Shown here: positions 47,545-60,396 of the stretch, in pieces
Layout of the letters: every line of letters starts with the position of its first letter
Position numbering within the stretch: position 1 is the first letter of the stretch
NCBI GenBank assembly: GCA_020698575.1
Contig: CM036243.1
Span: forward strand, 11,771,903 to 11,835,902
DNA: 64,000 nt
Direction: 5' to 3'
Source: Bostrychus sinensis
Taxonomy: Eukaryota > Chordata > Actinopteri > Gobiiformes > Eleotridae
Notes under the pieces: model-generated
The model's input: only the letters and a program-made list of their open reading frames with translations
Database searches by the model: none
Told to the model about the DNA's origin: nothing
Translations under genes and position numbers: made by a program

Positions 47545-47790
47545 TTTGTTTCTTTGTTTGTTGAGATCCCCAATAGCATCTGCAGTGTGCTGCATCAGCT
47601 CCTCTTCCTGGGGCCACTTTCCATCACAAATGGTAACATATCACATTATTACAACAGTTCAAAATAATAATTACACATCTTCATTGCTAAAACACAAACA
47701 AACATCTTGTAGTTCAAACCAGTCCAAACCACATTATTTAAGTCATCTTAAGTTTTGTACATCAGCTTTGGCAGCTTCCTAAACCTTTTT
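47545..47790 (-). repeat. LINE 3' UTR fragment
   Basis: Contains tgttgagatccccaatagca, gctgcatcagctcctcttcc and tggggcc, a frequent fish repeat that reads as a LINE tail on the minus strand. No reverse-transcriptase part is attached. Confidence 0.45.
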
Positions 47791-47896
47791 TAGGTACCCA
47801 TGGAGGCGGGATAGTGCATATCATACATTAGTACATCATATTGCATGTTTTTTAACATTGTGCAACAGTAATGTCATAATTTCTTTGTATTTGTAG

Positions 47897-48006
47897 ACAA
47901 AAGAAGCCCTCTCAGTCTCATCACTGAACCAGTTTGGCCTGAATTTCCAGGACCCTGTGCTGACATTTCGGATCCTGCTTCCAGACTATACACAAGATGA
48001 CGGAAA
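47897..48006 (+). CDS. Orphan internal-exon-like segment
   Basis: 110 bases between a good acceptor (tctttgtatttgtag) and a good donor (gtgagt). The open frame encodes TKEALSVSSLNQFGLNFQDP and then VLTFRILLPDYTQDDGK. It reads like a folded-domain fragment, unlike translated intron. The next exons would be further right, but only transposons are seen to the window end. The segment 47212-47380 upstream is open in one frame (LHQSSSVSLNEL) and begins after a tttcag, so it could be a companion. I do not recognise the protein. Confidence 0.4.
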
Positions 48007-49370
48007 GTGAGTTTTTTTCTATTGAACTTTCACCAAAAGCAGCTCTAATCAGATTTATCCTGGGTTCGAGGATTGAATTTCTGTGTTTGACTGCAACGTG
48101 ATCCGCAGTGATTTGGAGCAATAAAACCATTACAGTATTGGAAAGGCTGGTAATTGTATTTAGAGGGGAGAATTCAATGGGCTGTCGTAATTCAACTCAT
48201 GATCTGCATCATTTTCCACTGCTCAGTTTTGCTGTGTAGAGCGCACTTTGTCATAAGTCCATTAACTAAACTCATGATTATTATATCACCAGGGACATGA
48301 CTGCACAATTACTAATGCTCCAGATACTAACTTTACAGTGTATAATGAGGTACTATTCATTTTAATAGCTTTAGGAATTTGCCTTAATTATTACTAAATT
48401 TAACTGAGTGTTAATGTCAGTCACTTGGGGCACAGTAGACTAAATGTTGCTGAACAAATCAGTGATTAATAACTAGGATTTTGCCAAGAGTCAGCATTGT
48501 AGATTGCCTGTCTTTTAAAATGACTTGAAGATCTCCCCTTTGATGAAAAGTGTAGAATTATTGAGACAATTGAATGTTAACTATGTATACACTGTATAAG
48601 CTTTGTTTTCATTGGAGTAGTATGGGGCAGGTAGGTTGCCCAAAAGGGGTAAAGAGTAACACTCTTTACCAACCATCACATTACAGTAGATGTTGACAAT
48701 TTGTGTGTTGAAAGTATTTCAATGTATAGGTGTTGTACACCACATATGTTTTTTGTGATATTTGTAGTTTTTTGTGATATTTGTAGAGGATTAATTTAGC
48801 CTACTGTATGTATTAAGACTGTTTGACTGGTTTTGGGAATGGAAGTCATTGAGATATGCATTTGGCATTTTATTGTGAGACTCTGGGAGGTCCCAGAACA
48901 CTGTCCAGTTGAATAAAAAATAATTACATTTGTGTACAATAATATATTCCAACAAACTATAAACCACAGTATATATCTTTATTGTACCATAGGCAAAGCA
49001 GGCCAAGTTGGCTGCTTCAGCACTTCTGAATGCTGAATGGTTTAGTATAAAATCACCCTTTACCCACCCTTTACTTGGCTGGGGTCTTGGTGTAGTGCAG
49101 TTTGTTGATCTTTGTTTTTTGTTTTTTCTCAGTTGAGGTTTTGATTTAAAACTAGACTTTTCCTGTTTGGCTAAATAATGTGTAGGCCCTACATAGCCTA
49201 CAAAAAAAACACAATCCCCAAAAACATTACATGTTAATAAGCGACACTAATGTTGGTGTATATGAGGCGCTGCTGGGAAATCATCACAGTATACCCACTA
49301 CAAAAATGAAGACTACACTAATGGTTGAAACAATTAAAAAAATACAATGTATAATGCAATGTCCAGTGGT
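48007..49370. other. AT-rich stretch without visible features
   Basis: No convincing exon, repeat end or RNA gene was found. If 47897-48006 is an exon, this is its downstream intron. Confidence 0.4.
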
Positions 49371-49376
49371 AGAGTA

Positions 49377-50398
49377 CTAGAGCCTGACCAATATGGATTT
49401 TTATGGATATCGGCCGATACAGTTTTATATTTTTAAAAAAGCATTTTAAGGCATTTTTCTTGCAGCTTGTGTTTACATAAATATGGTGTGTACAACCCAG
49501 GCCACTTTATTAAACTAAACTTTTTTTTTTTTTTATGTTGTCAAATGTTGTTAACTGTAAGAAACCTGCTTATTCTTCTTTATGCTGATTATTAAGGTGG
49601 TAGTGAGTATTGGTATGGGGACTATTATGTATTTTATGTGTTACATTTATTTATTTTATTCAGCTTCATCTAAGTTTTATTTAACTTTAATTTTATTTAA
49701 TTTGCTGCGCAAGTTGAGCTTGGGGAGAATTTTGATTTTTTTGTTCTACGAAGTTCTATGGCAGAGAAATTAGGAAAATCTTTTTATTGTCATTTTGAGA
49801 TTATCAGGCCATGAGAAGGTGATTTGGGTTATTTCCTATGAATTGCAGTGTAAAAACCCAACCGCTTGGAACCACTCAGAGTCAGCTTCTCAGGAATGCC
49901 CGTAGCATCCGAAGTCCCAACAAATCTCACAGGTGGCTGAGTTGTTCCAAAGGCCAGGACAGAATTTTTATATAAAGCTAGGTGCTTATGCTAAGTTTAG
50001 CTTGCTTTCATAAACAGGTCTACTGTGACCAACACAACAAGACACGCTGTGACTTATGGACAAGTGGGTTAAATTGAAATGGGAACTTATAACGTTATCA
50101 TTTATTTCACCAACTTGTTACATACTAGACAATGACCATAACCAAACCGCTCTGTTTGGCAAATGCACTGCAGAGAGAGCAGCTGCTCTACTGTAAGATG
50201 AATGTGCAGCATGACATAAAAGACAGAGCGCCCTCTGCTTGATAACTTAGCCGAAGGACATCATTTGCAAGTAAACAGGTTATTCCTAGTAAAAATCGAA
50301 GTGTTCATATCGGCGCATATCAGCCATATTTTGGCCTATAGCCGATAATTTTCTAATATGCTATATTGGCCAATAATATTGGTTGTTGGACACTGTGT
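49377..50398. mobile_element. hAT-like element, larger copy
   Basis: Begins tagagcctgaccaatatgga and carries atcggccgatac, tgtgtttacataaatatggt and a gcccaggccactttatta-like run. All of these are also in the element at 53087-53669. Compared with that copy it holds about 430 extra bases, and its right end (gccaataatattggttgttg) is worn. No transposase. Confidence 0.6.
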
Positions 50399-52939
50399 TA
50401 ATGTGAGTTCTCTCCGGCTTGTATAGGTGAATTAGTCAATCTAAATAGAAACTGAATGAGTTTGAAAATGAGTGGTTGTCTGTCAGTGTGTTTATCTTAA
50501 GTGTTAGCCCTGCGGCTAACAGGGTGTAACCCACTTAAAGCCCTTAGTTGTTGGGATAGGGGAAAAGGCATTTCTTACCACTGGTTCTGGTCTCAGTATT
50601 TAAACAATAAATTCACTGCATATATTGCATTGTTATTATTTTTTCTTTTTCTGGGAGAATTACTTGTTTTTTGTCAACGCTCCAAGTACAGTATGAGCTA
50701 TATCTAATGTAGAAACACAACTCTTCAGGGGCTACCTCTATCAAACTGTGTCATACCGATCTGACCTGTATCATCCCACTCAGTAAGGCTGCAAGTATGA
50801 GCAGACAAAGATAGAAGCATGTTGTTCACTCTAAAGTACAAATTGTATGTTTTGCTTTTTTAATGTTTTGTTTGTCAGCGGATCATCAGTGGTGCAAGTT
50901 GTCTTACACAGCATGTTGAAGCTTGCAAGGCAAAGTGTCAACAACATGTCTATAAATTATGAAAGTTATGAAAAAAATAACACTGCTTTCCAAACCCTCT
51001 ATAAACAAACAAAATCTGAAAAAGCTATTAACTCCCTTAATAATGACTTATGTGCCCAAGATTGGGATTCTGTTTTTAATAGAGAACAAGGTAGATAAAG
51101 CTTATAACAATTTCCTAGAACTATTTAGATCATTGTATTACAAAAACTGTCCTCTTGGTCAATACAACTATAAAAATAAATATATAAAATATCCATGGTT
51201 AACTAAAGGTTTACAAAATGCTTGTAAAAAGAAAAATACTCTTTACAGACTTTTTGATAACAAAGGACAAAAGCAGCAGAAAAGAAATAAAAATTATATA
51301 AAAATAAATTGACTCATAATACGAGCTAGTAAGAAATTATATTCTAAAAATATTAAGTGAAAATAATATTAAAGGAGTTTGGGGTATTATTAACAGCTTA
51401 ATAAAGGATGGGTTAAAAAGAAATGCTTATCCAGAGTATATCATCAATAATAATTGTAAAAACTATAATATCAATGATATAGTAAATAGTTTTAATGACT
51501 TTTTTGTCAATGTTGGATCAGTCCTGGCAGCAAAAATCCCCAAAAATGATACTAATAATCTGAATAAGTCATTAATAGAATTGAATTCTCTCAGCAGTAA
51601 GTGAGGCTGAGGTCAAAGTTATTGTTAATAAATGTAAAAACAAAACCTCCACTGACTGTTATGATATTGATATGACACTAGTAAAAAAAGTAATAAATAG
51701 TATTTTAAAACCCCTAACATATATATGTAACCTATCATTTCAAACCAAACATTTCTGAACGATATGAAAATTGCGAAAGTAATACCACTGTATGAAAACG
51801 TAATGAACACATCTTCACAAACTACAGGTCTGTCTCCTTGCTCCCTCAATTTTCAAAGTAATTATTCATTAACAGATCAGAAAAAAATATAGATAAATAA
51901 GAAATAATTAATGAAAGTCAGTATGGCTTTTGAACAAGCGTTCAACATCAATGACAGTAATTGATTCTGTTTAAGAACTCACTACTGCTGTGGACAACAA
52001 AAAATATGCAGTTGGAATATTTATTGACTTGAAAAAAGCATTTGACACGCTTAATCATTGTATATTACTGGATAAATTAGAAAGATATGGTATTAGGGAA
52101 GTGGCTTTGACTTGGGTCAAAAGCTATTTAACTGAGTTTCACAGTTTGTGAAAATGGGAGAAGATACATCCAGGTGTTTGGGCATTGCTTGTGGGGTCCC
52201 GCAAGGGTCTATTTTGGGTCCTAAGCTATTTAATCTATATATAAATTATATTTTTAATGTATCCAAGTTATTAAAATGAATATTGTTTGCTGATGATTCC
52301 AATATATTTTATTCTTGTCATAATTGTAGTAATCCTTTTCATATTGTTAATAATTAATTAGTGAAATTCAAATTATGAATGGATATTAATATATTTTCTT
52401 TAAACTTAGATAAAACAAAAGTTATGTTTTTGGTAATCATAAGCAGAATTCAAATTTCCTAATAAATATATAGGAATACTAAGGAATCATTTAGGGGTTC
52501 AAGCAATGCCTAAATATTCACCGCTTTAGGTCGTTGTATAAAGAAATAATCTTGTTACAATATAGAGCAGAGGAGGGCAACTGACGGACAAGGTTATTAT
52601 ATCTGTAGATGAGATATTGATATAGATGAGTAAAGTTAGTCTACATAAATAGCTTATTATATTGAAATAACTAAAAGGATAGTGTCATAATTGGTATATA
52701 TGTGTGTATTTATGTATGGATGTGTGCATTTTAATTTAATAATGTGCACTGTAAGATTTAATATTATTGTTATTAATTTTGTGGTTATTTTATTTTATTT
52801 AGCTAATGGCAAAAATTGAGATATGACAATGGTGTTAATAATTATGATAAGTTATCAACATTATTATGAATATAATCAACATTATTACTTTTATAACCAT
52901 TAAATATTATAATTTAGACCTATACAACTAGTAATATTG

Positions 52940-52956
52940 ATATTATTATTATTATT

Positions 52957-53002
<46 letters not shown>
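52940..53002. repeat. (ATT)n-(AAT)n microsatellite
   Basis: About eight ATT units switch into about sixteen AAT units. The two halves are complementary, so a single strand could fold into a hairpin. It lies within the 3' UTR of the LINE. Confidence 0.9.
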
Positions 53003-53086
53003 TTGATAATATTATTGACATAATATTGATAGTAACAATTAATTATATGATTACATGGATAAGTAAAGAAATGTATGTATGTGTAT

Positions 53087-53669
53087 TAGAGCCCAACCAA
53101 TATGGGTTTTTTGAGGCTGATGCCAATACCGATATTAGGTGATAAAAAAACAATACCGATATCCGATACAACGGCCGATATAGTTATACATTGGGGAAAA
53201 AGTATTTTAAAACATTTTTCTTTCTGCTCTTGTTTACATGAATATGGCGTGTACACCCCAGGCCACTATATTAGAGTAAACATATTTTTAAAATGTTGTA
53301 GAAAGCTACTTATTGTGCTGATTGGCATGTAGGTTGTAGTGGGTATTGGTGTGTATTGGTGTGGGGGGTATTATTATGTATTTTATGTATTATATTTATT
53401 TCCTTTATTTAGCTTTAACTAAATTTGTTTAACTTAAATCTCATTTAAACTTGCTCTGCAAGTAGAGCATGGGGAGAACTACAAAATGCATTTTGAATTT
53501 TTGTTCTATGAGGTTTTATAGCAGAGAAATGAGCAAGATATTTTTATTGCCTTTTTGAGTTTTTCAAGTCATGAGAAGGTGATTTGGGTTTGATTTGGTG
53601 ATTTGATCATTTCCAAATGGGCTATATCGGGCAATAATATCGTCCAGCTGATATATCAGTCAGGCTCTA
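53087..53669. mobile_element. hAT-like non-autonomous element inside the LINE
   Basis: Ends tagagcccaaccaatatggg and the reverse complement of tagagcctgactgatatatc. Target copies are atgtgtat (53079-53086) and atgtgttt (53670-53677), 7 of 8 bases alike. It has about 580 bases and no transposase. It is a shorter relative of 49377-50398. Confidence 0.8.
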
Positions 53670-53906
53670 ATGTGTTTGTTTTAAGCTTATTATATTGTAG
53701 TTATACTGTGATAAAAAGGAAGTCATCTGGTAAAGGATTTTAGGGGTGGGAATTAATAAGCTGAGCTTCCTTCCACTCCCTTTCGAGCATGACACTGTAA
53801 AATTATATGTAAATGTACATATTTTTGTTGATGATGTATAAGATGTAGATCATGGATATATTTTTAATTTATCATTTTTTTAATATACTTTTTTTTTACT
53901 CATCCT

Positions 53907-53937
53907 CTATATATATATATATATATCTATATATATA

Positions 53938-54016
<79 letters not shown>
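53907..54016. repeat. (TA)n microsatellite, left flank
   Basis: About 110 bases of TA with rare TC breaks, directly left of the LINE fragment. A shorter TA run (54299-54325) lies on its right side. Confidence 0.95.
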
Positions 54017-54017
<1 letters not shown>

Positions 54018-54298
54018 GAGAAATTGGAGAAGTACCAAGGCCTCAAAGAAGAACTTGAGAAGGCCTGGAAAGTGAAGGCAACAGTGGTGCCCGTGGTCAT
54101 CGGAGCACTCGGGGCAGTAACCCCCAAACTGGAAGAGTGGCTACAGCAGATCCCAGGAAAAACATCAGACATCTCAGTCCAGAAGAGCGCAGTCCTAGGA
54201 ACAGCAAAGATACTGCGCAGAACCCTCAAGCTCCCAGGCCTCTGGTAGAGGACCCGAGCTTGGATGGATGAAACTGCCCGTGGAGGGCGAGAGGACAA
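54017..54298 (+). mobile_element. 3' end of a LINE (R4/Dong-like by target), within TA repeats
   Basis: Open frame LEKYQGLKEELEKAWKVKAT, GALGAVTPKLEEWLQQIPG and LGTAKILRRTLKLPGLW then TAG. This is the very conserved C-terminus of a fish LINE ORF; a short GC-rich tail follows. TA microsatellite lies on both sides. Dong/R4-type elements are known to favour simple TA or TAA repeats, so the site fits that group. The clade is inferred from the target, not from a domain I can see. Confidence 0.75.
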
Positions 54299-54835
54299 TT
54301 TATATATCTATATATATATATATACTATACTAAATTAAGCAAATTTGATTGCATTTTAAAGTTCCATTTATGCTTGACATTTAGAAGTCAGACTTAGTGT
54401 AAATAAGCTGTGGGGATGCCAAAGCCACCCCTTTTAGGAATAAGGGTTATAATGAACTTGAAACCACTACTGGTAGTAATGCATTATAGATGATTAGTGT
54501 AGTAGTCAGGCAAAGGCTCTCTGTGTTGGAAAAGCAGACACCTTGTCAGATTTGAGCTGCCTTATGGACCACTTTACATAACGCACATCTTACTTTGGCT
54601 GCCCTGTGTATTTGAAGTCAAAACACCTATCCATCTGTGTAATGGGTCTTGTCAAAACTTTATAGAGAATCAGCAATTTGAGACTGCACTGCTCCTGCTA
54701 CTGAGAAAAGGCTCTGATAAGCTGGAGGATCCCATTGAGCTTTGATGTATGGAGATATCCTGGCATTTTCCCGTTTCATTTTATCTTCAATGTCATGGCT
54801 GTGTTTTTATTTTAGGTAACTGCAGATATTTATGG

Positions 54836-54960
54836 AGGGAGACATTTGGCAAAATGTTGGAGTCCAGACTCAATCCCACGACCTTGAGGCAGGCTCTAGT
54901 TGCCTTGTATATTATATGCACCGCTACCAATTGAGTTATACTATGGCTTTAATATACAGT
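54836..54960 (-). repeat. tRNA-like SINE head
   Basis: On the minus strand: box A-like agtataactcaattggtagc and box B-like aggtcgtgggattgagtctg. The spacing is that of a tRNA-derived SINE. The acceptor stem is not paired, so this is not a functional tRNA gene. Confidence 0.5.
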
Positions 54961-55023
54961 TTTGGAACTAATATTGCATCTGTAAAAGTAAGTCTGGCAA
55001 TAAAGTTTTTTTTTGTTTTTCAC

Positions 55024-56120
55024 TAGTGCTGTCAATTGGTTAAAAAATTTAATCTCAATTAATCACAACATGGCAGATTTAACATTAACACGGTAGATTT
55101 TCAGTGACACCATGCAGCTTTTGAATAGGGCTAGAGAATTTGAGGAAATGTTTCCTCCACCAGCGACGTTGTAGTAATAGCATTTTTGCTGAAAAAAAAA
55201 AAGAATAATAAAATAAAAGCATAGTAGGCCCTTAACTTTTTTAGCATACGCTGTATACCTATCCTATATATAAATAGAATAAAATTGTAACAGAGACCAT
55301 ATGCGTGTTTTTACTTGGATAAATAAATACATCTTCTGAATATTGTGAGAGAGCCTTTGATAAGTCTGTGTAGTAACTGGCCAACTGTCTGCTGAACTGT
55401 GCTATGCATTAAATATACTCATAAGACACCTGAGTACGCCTCTCTTCTACTCCTCGCAGCGCGGCGGACAGGGGCGGGTTCACTGTCACCTGTCCGCAGT
55501 GAGGCTACCGCTCAGAGTCGAAAACTGACACTTTATATGAAAAAAAAACAAAAAAACTAAATTACAAAAACACACACACTCAGCCGCAATTTAATGGTTT
55601 GTAGGAGTTAGCAGCTTGTGGTTCCACAAGTTCAGGGGTAGCCATGGACCAACCCCCGCTCTCACCACAGGTCCAGGACGCGCAGAAAGCACAGCTCCAG
55701 GAACGTGCACGGATAGAGGCAGTGAAAGGAAGCGATATAAAAGGCACACGTAACATTTATTAGTCAAAAGTTTTACACATGAAACTTGTGAGGGGAGGGA
55801 AAGGAGAGGGCTGTAATGCAATGGACAAAGCATTGGGCTTGTCCTGAATTGGAAACACAGGCAAACAGAGCTCTCCTTTCTGTCTCATCAGTCTGAAGGA
55901 ATATCACTGTGAAAGCGTGGGTCATTTACTGTGAAAACAAGTCAGTGTCATGATTATACATATGCACATTCCCAAGACGTCACGGGCCCCCCGACACAGC
56001 TTCACATCTCTCTTGTGTGCATTCCACACACTTTGAGAAGCGCTGGTGTAAGGCAAAACAGATTGTGTGATTAATTTGCATCAATAAATAATTAACACTA
56101 AAGTTTTTTGATTAATTGCA
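55024..56120. mobile_element. hAT-like element of the gctgtcaat family
   Basis: The left end tagtgctgtcaattggttaa and the inner aatctcaattaatcacaac are mirrored on the right by gtgtgattaatttgcatcaa and gattaattgcatg. The interior includes a GC-rich block (55440-55520 and 55620-55720). No transposase frame. Confidence 0.5.
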
Positions 56121-56729
56121 TGTGTTTACAAGAAGGAGAAGAAGAATGTACTGTGACTCGAGTAAATGATTAAATAATGCTAATATTTTGTTAACTGCTC
56201 TCAGCCCTGTTTTTTGTCCTCACTGATGTAATAACTGATGTGAAAAGGGGTCACATTTGCCTTCCAGTTTATTTATTAAAAAAGGAGTTGTCTTGTTTGC
56301 AGTACAACACATAATGTTACTAATTAGTCTAGTGTTTTCCCATTTCCAGCAATAGGCAATTATTCGTTATAAGAAATAAATACAGAGCATTAAATAGTGT
56401 TGATGAAGTACTGTATTGACACACTGCTCCTGTACAGTAATTAGCTAATTGAGGTTAAAACTGTCTGTGTCACTTTTTAATAGCCAAACATACTTTATAT
56501 GTTTCATTTTTTGTCTTCTAATCATCTTGAATATACAAAAAATAATAATAGTACGAATCAGGGTAGACAAGGGGGAGACACAGACACCTTAGACCTTTTA
56601 TCTCACAATGATAAGGGATCTGCTAAAACTAACCATTGTTTCTTTATTTCCCTTTTGTAGCTGTTTGTATCTTTGTTTTGTTTTTTTAGTCTCTGTCCTC
56701 CATATCTTACAGCAGTCCTAGTCCTTCGC

Positions 56730-56890
56730 CTGTGTCTAGAAAGTGTTGTGAATCCTTGGCTCATTACCGACATTTCCTAAAAATTTCATCAAAATCCAAT
56801 CAGTTATCATTCTGACAGATTAACCTAACCTAACACACCAACCTAATCCACACTGGTGAAAACATAACTTTCTTGGTGGAGGTAATAAAA
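56730..56890 (+). repeat. Dispersed fish repeat, copy 2 (partial)
   Basis: Contains cattaccgacatttcctaaa, catcaaaatccaatcagtta and, at its end, ttcttggtggaggtaataaa. Same family as 16690-17110 and 58060-58400. Confidence 0.5.
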
Positions 56891-57369
56891 ATCATTGGAG
56901 CTTGTGTGAATACTACCCTCTACCCACTTTGGCATCTATAGCGGTATGGTTTCTAGACTTTAATCAGCAAACGGGGTTGCTGTAGTGCCTCTCACTCAGA
57001 GTAAAACAGTTATTTCAAGATTTAACACTGAGTTTCTGATAGTACTGCTTTGTCCATATTGTACTTTTGACCAACAGCATGATGTTTTTGACTCTGAGCT
57101 GTCCTAAAATTGCGTAGCTTTTGTACTGTCAGTATTATATCATTTTAGAGAGCCCTGCACTTTCTTAAGAGAAATGCTGTTTGGCTGAGATGAAGTACTC
57201 GTTCAGGATGAGGTAAAGCTGACTCACTTAGTGTTCCCCAGAAAGATAGATGGACACATTTGCATGTCTTCTTGTCTCTGTTACTGCTGCCTTTCTACTT
57301 TTTAATTTATTTTAAGCCTTCAGTATCTCTCAGATTAACATGTTGTCAATTGATAAGCATCTTTAACTA

Positions 57370-57910
57370 CTGTATTTTCTGGTCTATAAGTTGCACTTTT
57401 TTTTATAGTTTTGCTGGTCCTGCAACTTATAGTTAGGTGCGACTTATATATCAAATTTAACATGAATCAATGAGTAAACATTACCATCTACAGTTGCGAG
57501 AGGGTGCTCTAGGCTTGTGACAACTACTGTCAGTAGTGATATAGAATAAGATGGAAAGCTCGGGGAACTTCCTTACTGGTAACTTTCTTCGGACTTGCTG
57601 GCTTGTTATGTTAATTTATCCTGTTCAGCCTCCCAGGTATGTTCGTTATGCTACTGTGTAGCTGAATAACTGTTACGTATATGTTACTTAAACATACCGG
57701 ACACCTATTCTGTGTGCTATTGCGTAGTTGAATAACTTGCCTTTCCAGATTAAATGTCTGTTCTTGGTCTTTGAGTTTCTGAAATACATTTTTAAATAAA
57801 TGCGACTTATAGTCCAGTGCAACTTATATATGTTTTTGTCCTCTTCATGACGCATTTTTTGACCAATGCAGCTTATACTCTGGAGCGACTTGTTGCCCGG
57901 AAAATACTTT
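57370..57910. mobile_element. Tc1/mariner-type MITE, second family member
   Basis: Left ctgtattttctggtctataa and right ggagcgacttgttgcccgga plus aaaatac mirror each other and the ends of 247-644. Inner inverted copies of gcgacttata and tataagtc occur near both ends. TA lies just left. The right boundary is worn. Confidence 0.6.
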
Positions 57911-58059
57911 ATTTGTGTTTTACTGTAATATGCAGAAAGCACAGACTAGTATATCATAATGTAGTGTAATTAAGTAAGGTCATTATGAATATGATTTTTT
58001 TTTACCCTGTTTGGATTTTGTATAACAGCAGCAGGGTTAATACTCCTCTGTTCTCTCCC

Positions 58060-58400
58060 ACATTTGTAGGCTCTAGAATAGTCTGATTGATCTACAGCAC
58101 AAACACATGCAGACCGCAATCTCTGCTAAGGCAAGGGCCCTATTTTGCAGTGGTAAAGATTTCACAAAAAATCCCTGAATCCAGATAATGATTCAGATCA
58201 CACCAAATAGTTATTTTACTGTACTCTTGTGTCTATTTATGACAACTGGATTATCCCTATCCCACAATATTACACAGTTCTTTTTGACCTTTTGTGAAAA
58301 TGTCCATCAAAATTTGATGATTGTTTTTTGGGGTTATCTTGCTAACAGACTAACTAACTAACAAACAAACCAAGGCCAGCTGAAACATTAACAATATATG
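58060..58400 (+). repeat. Dispersed fish repeat, copy 3
   Basis: gataatgattcagatcacac, ttgaccttttgtgaaaatgt, ccatcaaaatttgatgattg and ttgctaacagactaactaac in the same order as 16690-17110. Confidence 0.55.
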
Positions 58401-60390
58401 GCTGAATTAGATTTTTACCGTGCATACTCCTTGTTAAACTAAAGTTGTTCCAGAATATGTCAGAAATTAAAGGATGACACTTGATATTTTGAGACCGCAG
58501 TCTGTTTCCAACTCAACAGTCATGTAAAAGTTATATTCAAACCCTCATCTCCAGTGCTCAGTTAGCTCAGTGAGTGATGGTAACTGACTGTGACTGTATT
58601 TGTTGTTCTGAGATTTGAGTGCAACAGGAAAGCACTGCCTCCTCCTGCTCATGAATACTTGCAGACTTAATGGGAAGTAGAAATTTGGTGTTTCCTCAAG
58701 ACATGCCTAAAAATAAAGAGGGTTATTTTTGGTTTCTTTGTGGCTACTGTGAAATAATGTCCTTGACGAATCAAAACACTCACTAGAGGCTATAGAGAAT
58801 TGTATATACAGTACAGTGCAAACGTTTTAGTAAGTTGTGAAAAATGCCGTTAACTAAGAGTGGTGGTACAAATGATTCATTTTGGTGTCGATCCAGATCA
58901 CTGTTTAGATCCTGGAGCGTTTTAAGGGATTCTGTACTAGAGGTGTGCGATTAAACAGTATTATATTGTGTCAGTCTGAACTAATGATGATCAGCTAATC
59001 TGAAGAGATCTCTGGATGGTGCTACAGTGCATTTGGTAAAGTTCTGTGCTCAAACACTTATGCAGGTAGTCGGCTCATATTGGTTAGACGTAGTGGCTGC
59101 AATTTAAGCTCAGAAATCAGAATGAGTCCTGGGATGGTGTATGGGCTTTAGAAATACACAGGAGCACATCCTGGTTTCACTTGTCAATGAAGAGTAGTGA
59201 GATCAGGCCTTTTCATCTCTGACGAAGGGGACGGGCTCAACAAACAGGAGTACGTAAGTCACAGCATTTACGCAAATATGTATGAAGAGCTAACCCACTA
59301 AATGCTAGATTTTGATGTGTTGTGAAGGATCTGAGCCAGGAGTAAAACATGTCTGTTGAGTAGAAAAGTGTGCACTTTGTGGCTCAAACTACACCAATCA
59401 TAGGAACTATACAGTATCTTTACCAGTGCTTGGCACACTCTCCGGGTGCTTCTAGTTTAGATTTGACTTCTCTCCTTTTTGTTGTACTTTGATACACCTT
59501 TTTTTGTTTATAGCTTTATTAAAACCTCTCTAAGACAGTGCTGTACACATATAGTATAAATCATTATAAAGCATCTTCGTACCCCAGAGGAGTTAAATTT
59601 AAATATGCTTTTGTGGCACGCATGTTTAAGCAGGGGAGATGAGGCATGGGAAAAGGTTATGAGATTAGCCTCACACCGAAACAAGCTCAACACCTCTCAT
59701 TATTCATTCTGTCTCCTGTCATTGTAAAGTATTACTGTCTCTCTCAGTCTTGACACACCCCTGCTAAATCCATAAGGAGCCTTTAGTTTAACTGTTCCCT
59801 TCACACTGCTGTTAAATGGACCATTAGTAAGGCTACAGTGTCATATTGTGAAGGACAAATACTGTATATTGGCTCTCACTTTTACTTCTGTCATATCTTA
59901 AAGCACACTAAGCTCCGGCAACATCTGGCTTTGACAACTCTGATACTCTGAGGTTTTAATTGTCTGTTGACAGTTAATGAAATAATTGTATTTGACAGTC
60001 CCATCAAAAGGTATCCTGGCATAAGTTAGTCCCCTTGGTGTACCTTGTTACTATTCATATTCAAAAAGATGTGACTTAGAAACTGTCAAGGTTAGAACAA
60101 TAAAATGGTGGAAAATTAGTATTATTTTTCTCATTAGAACAGGAAATACATTTTTATTGCATTGTTGTAAGTAGAGCACAATAGTCTCAGTATTTTAAAT
60201 TTATTGTTATTGCTCTAACATATTAATAGATTGCAATAACTACTTGTATCAGACAAATCGTTCATTCAAACTGCAGTTTTGTCCAAATAAAAATGGTTTA
60301 GAGCTGTTTCTTTGTTGAATTTAGTCCTGGTTTAGTCCTAAACTACACTTCCACCTCCACAAGTCATCATTTGATCCTTTACTGACCCCT
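58401..60390. other. AT-rich stretch, little to report
   Basis: A weak tRNA-like head (cagttagctcagtgagtgat, near 58560) may be an old SINE. No reading frame or splice-bounded exon is supported. Confidence 0.4.
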
Positions 60391-60396
60391 TGTGGC

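Larger units (their letters stand above)
50880..53870 (+). mobile_element. Degenerate LINE with reverse transcriptase remnants
   Basis: Pieces in order: a linker with IKYPWLTKGLQNACKKKN (from about 51180), NDFFVNVGS, the reverse-transcriptase block IDLKKAFDTLNHCILLDKLE, then ACGVPQGSILGPKLFNLYIN in a shifted frame and the catalytic LFADDSNIFYS. Several stops and frameshifts show it is long dead. The typical 3' UTR (ggggtgggaattaataagct, ctccctttcgagcatgacac) returns at 53740-53810, so the LINE continues past the hAT-like insert at 53087-53669. Confidence 0.75.

Noticed and set aside
53852..54298. Long minus- and plus-strand frames with IYIYIY runs
   Set aside because: They are translations of the TA microsatellite joined to the LINE fragment.
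54836..54960. Possible tRNA gene on the minus strand
   Set aside because: Box A and box B are present, but the acceptor stem does not pair and the body continues as a SINE.
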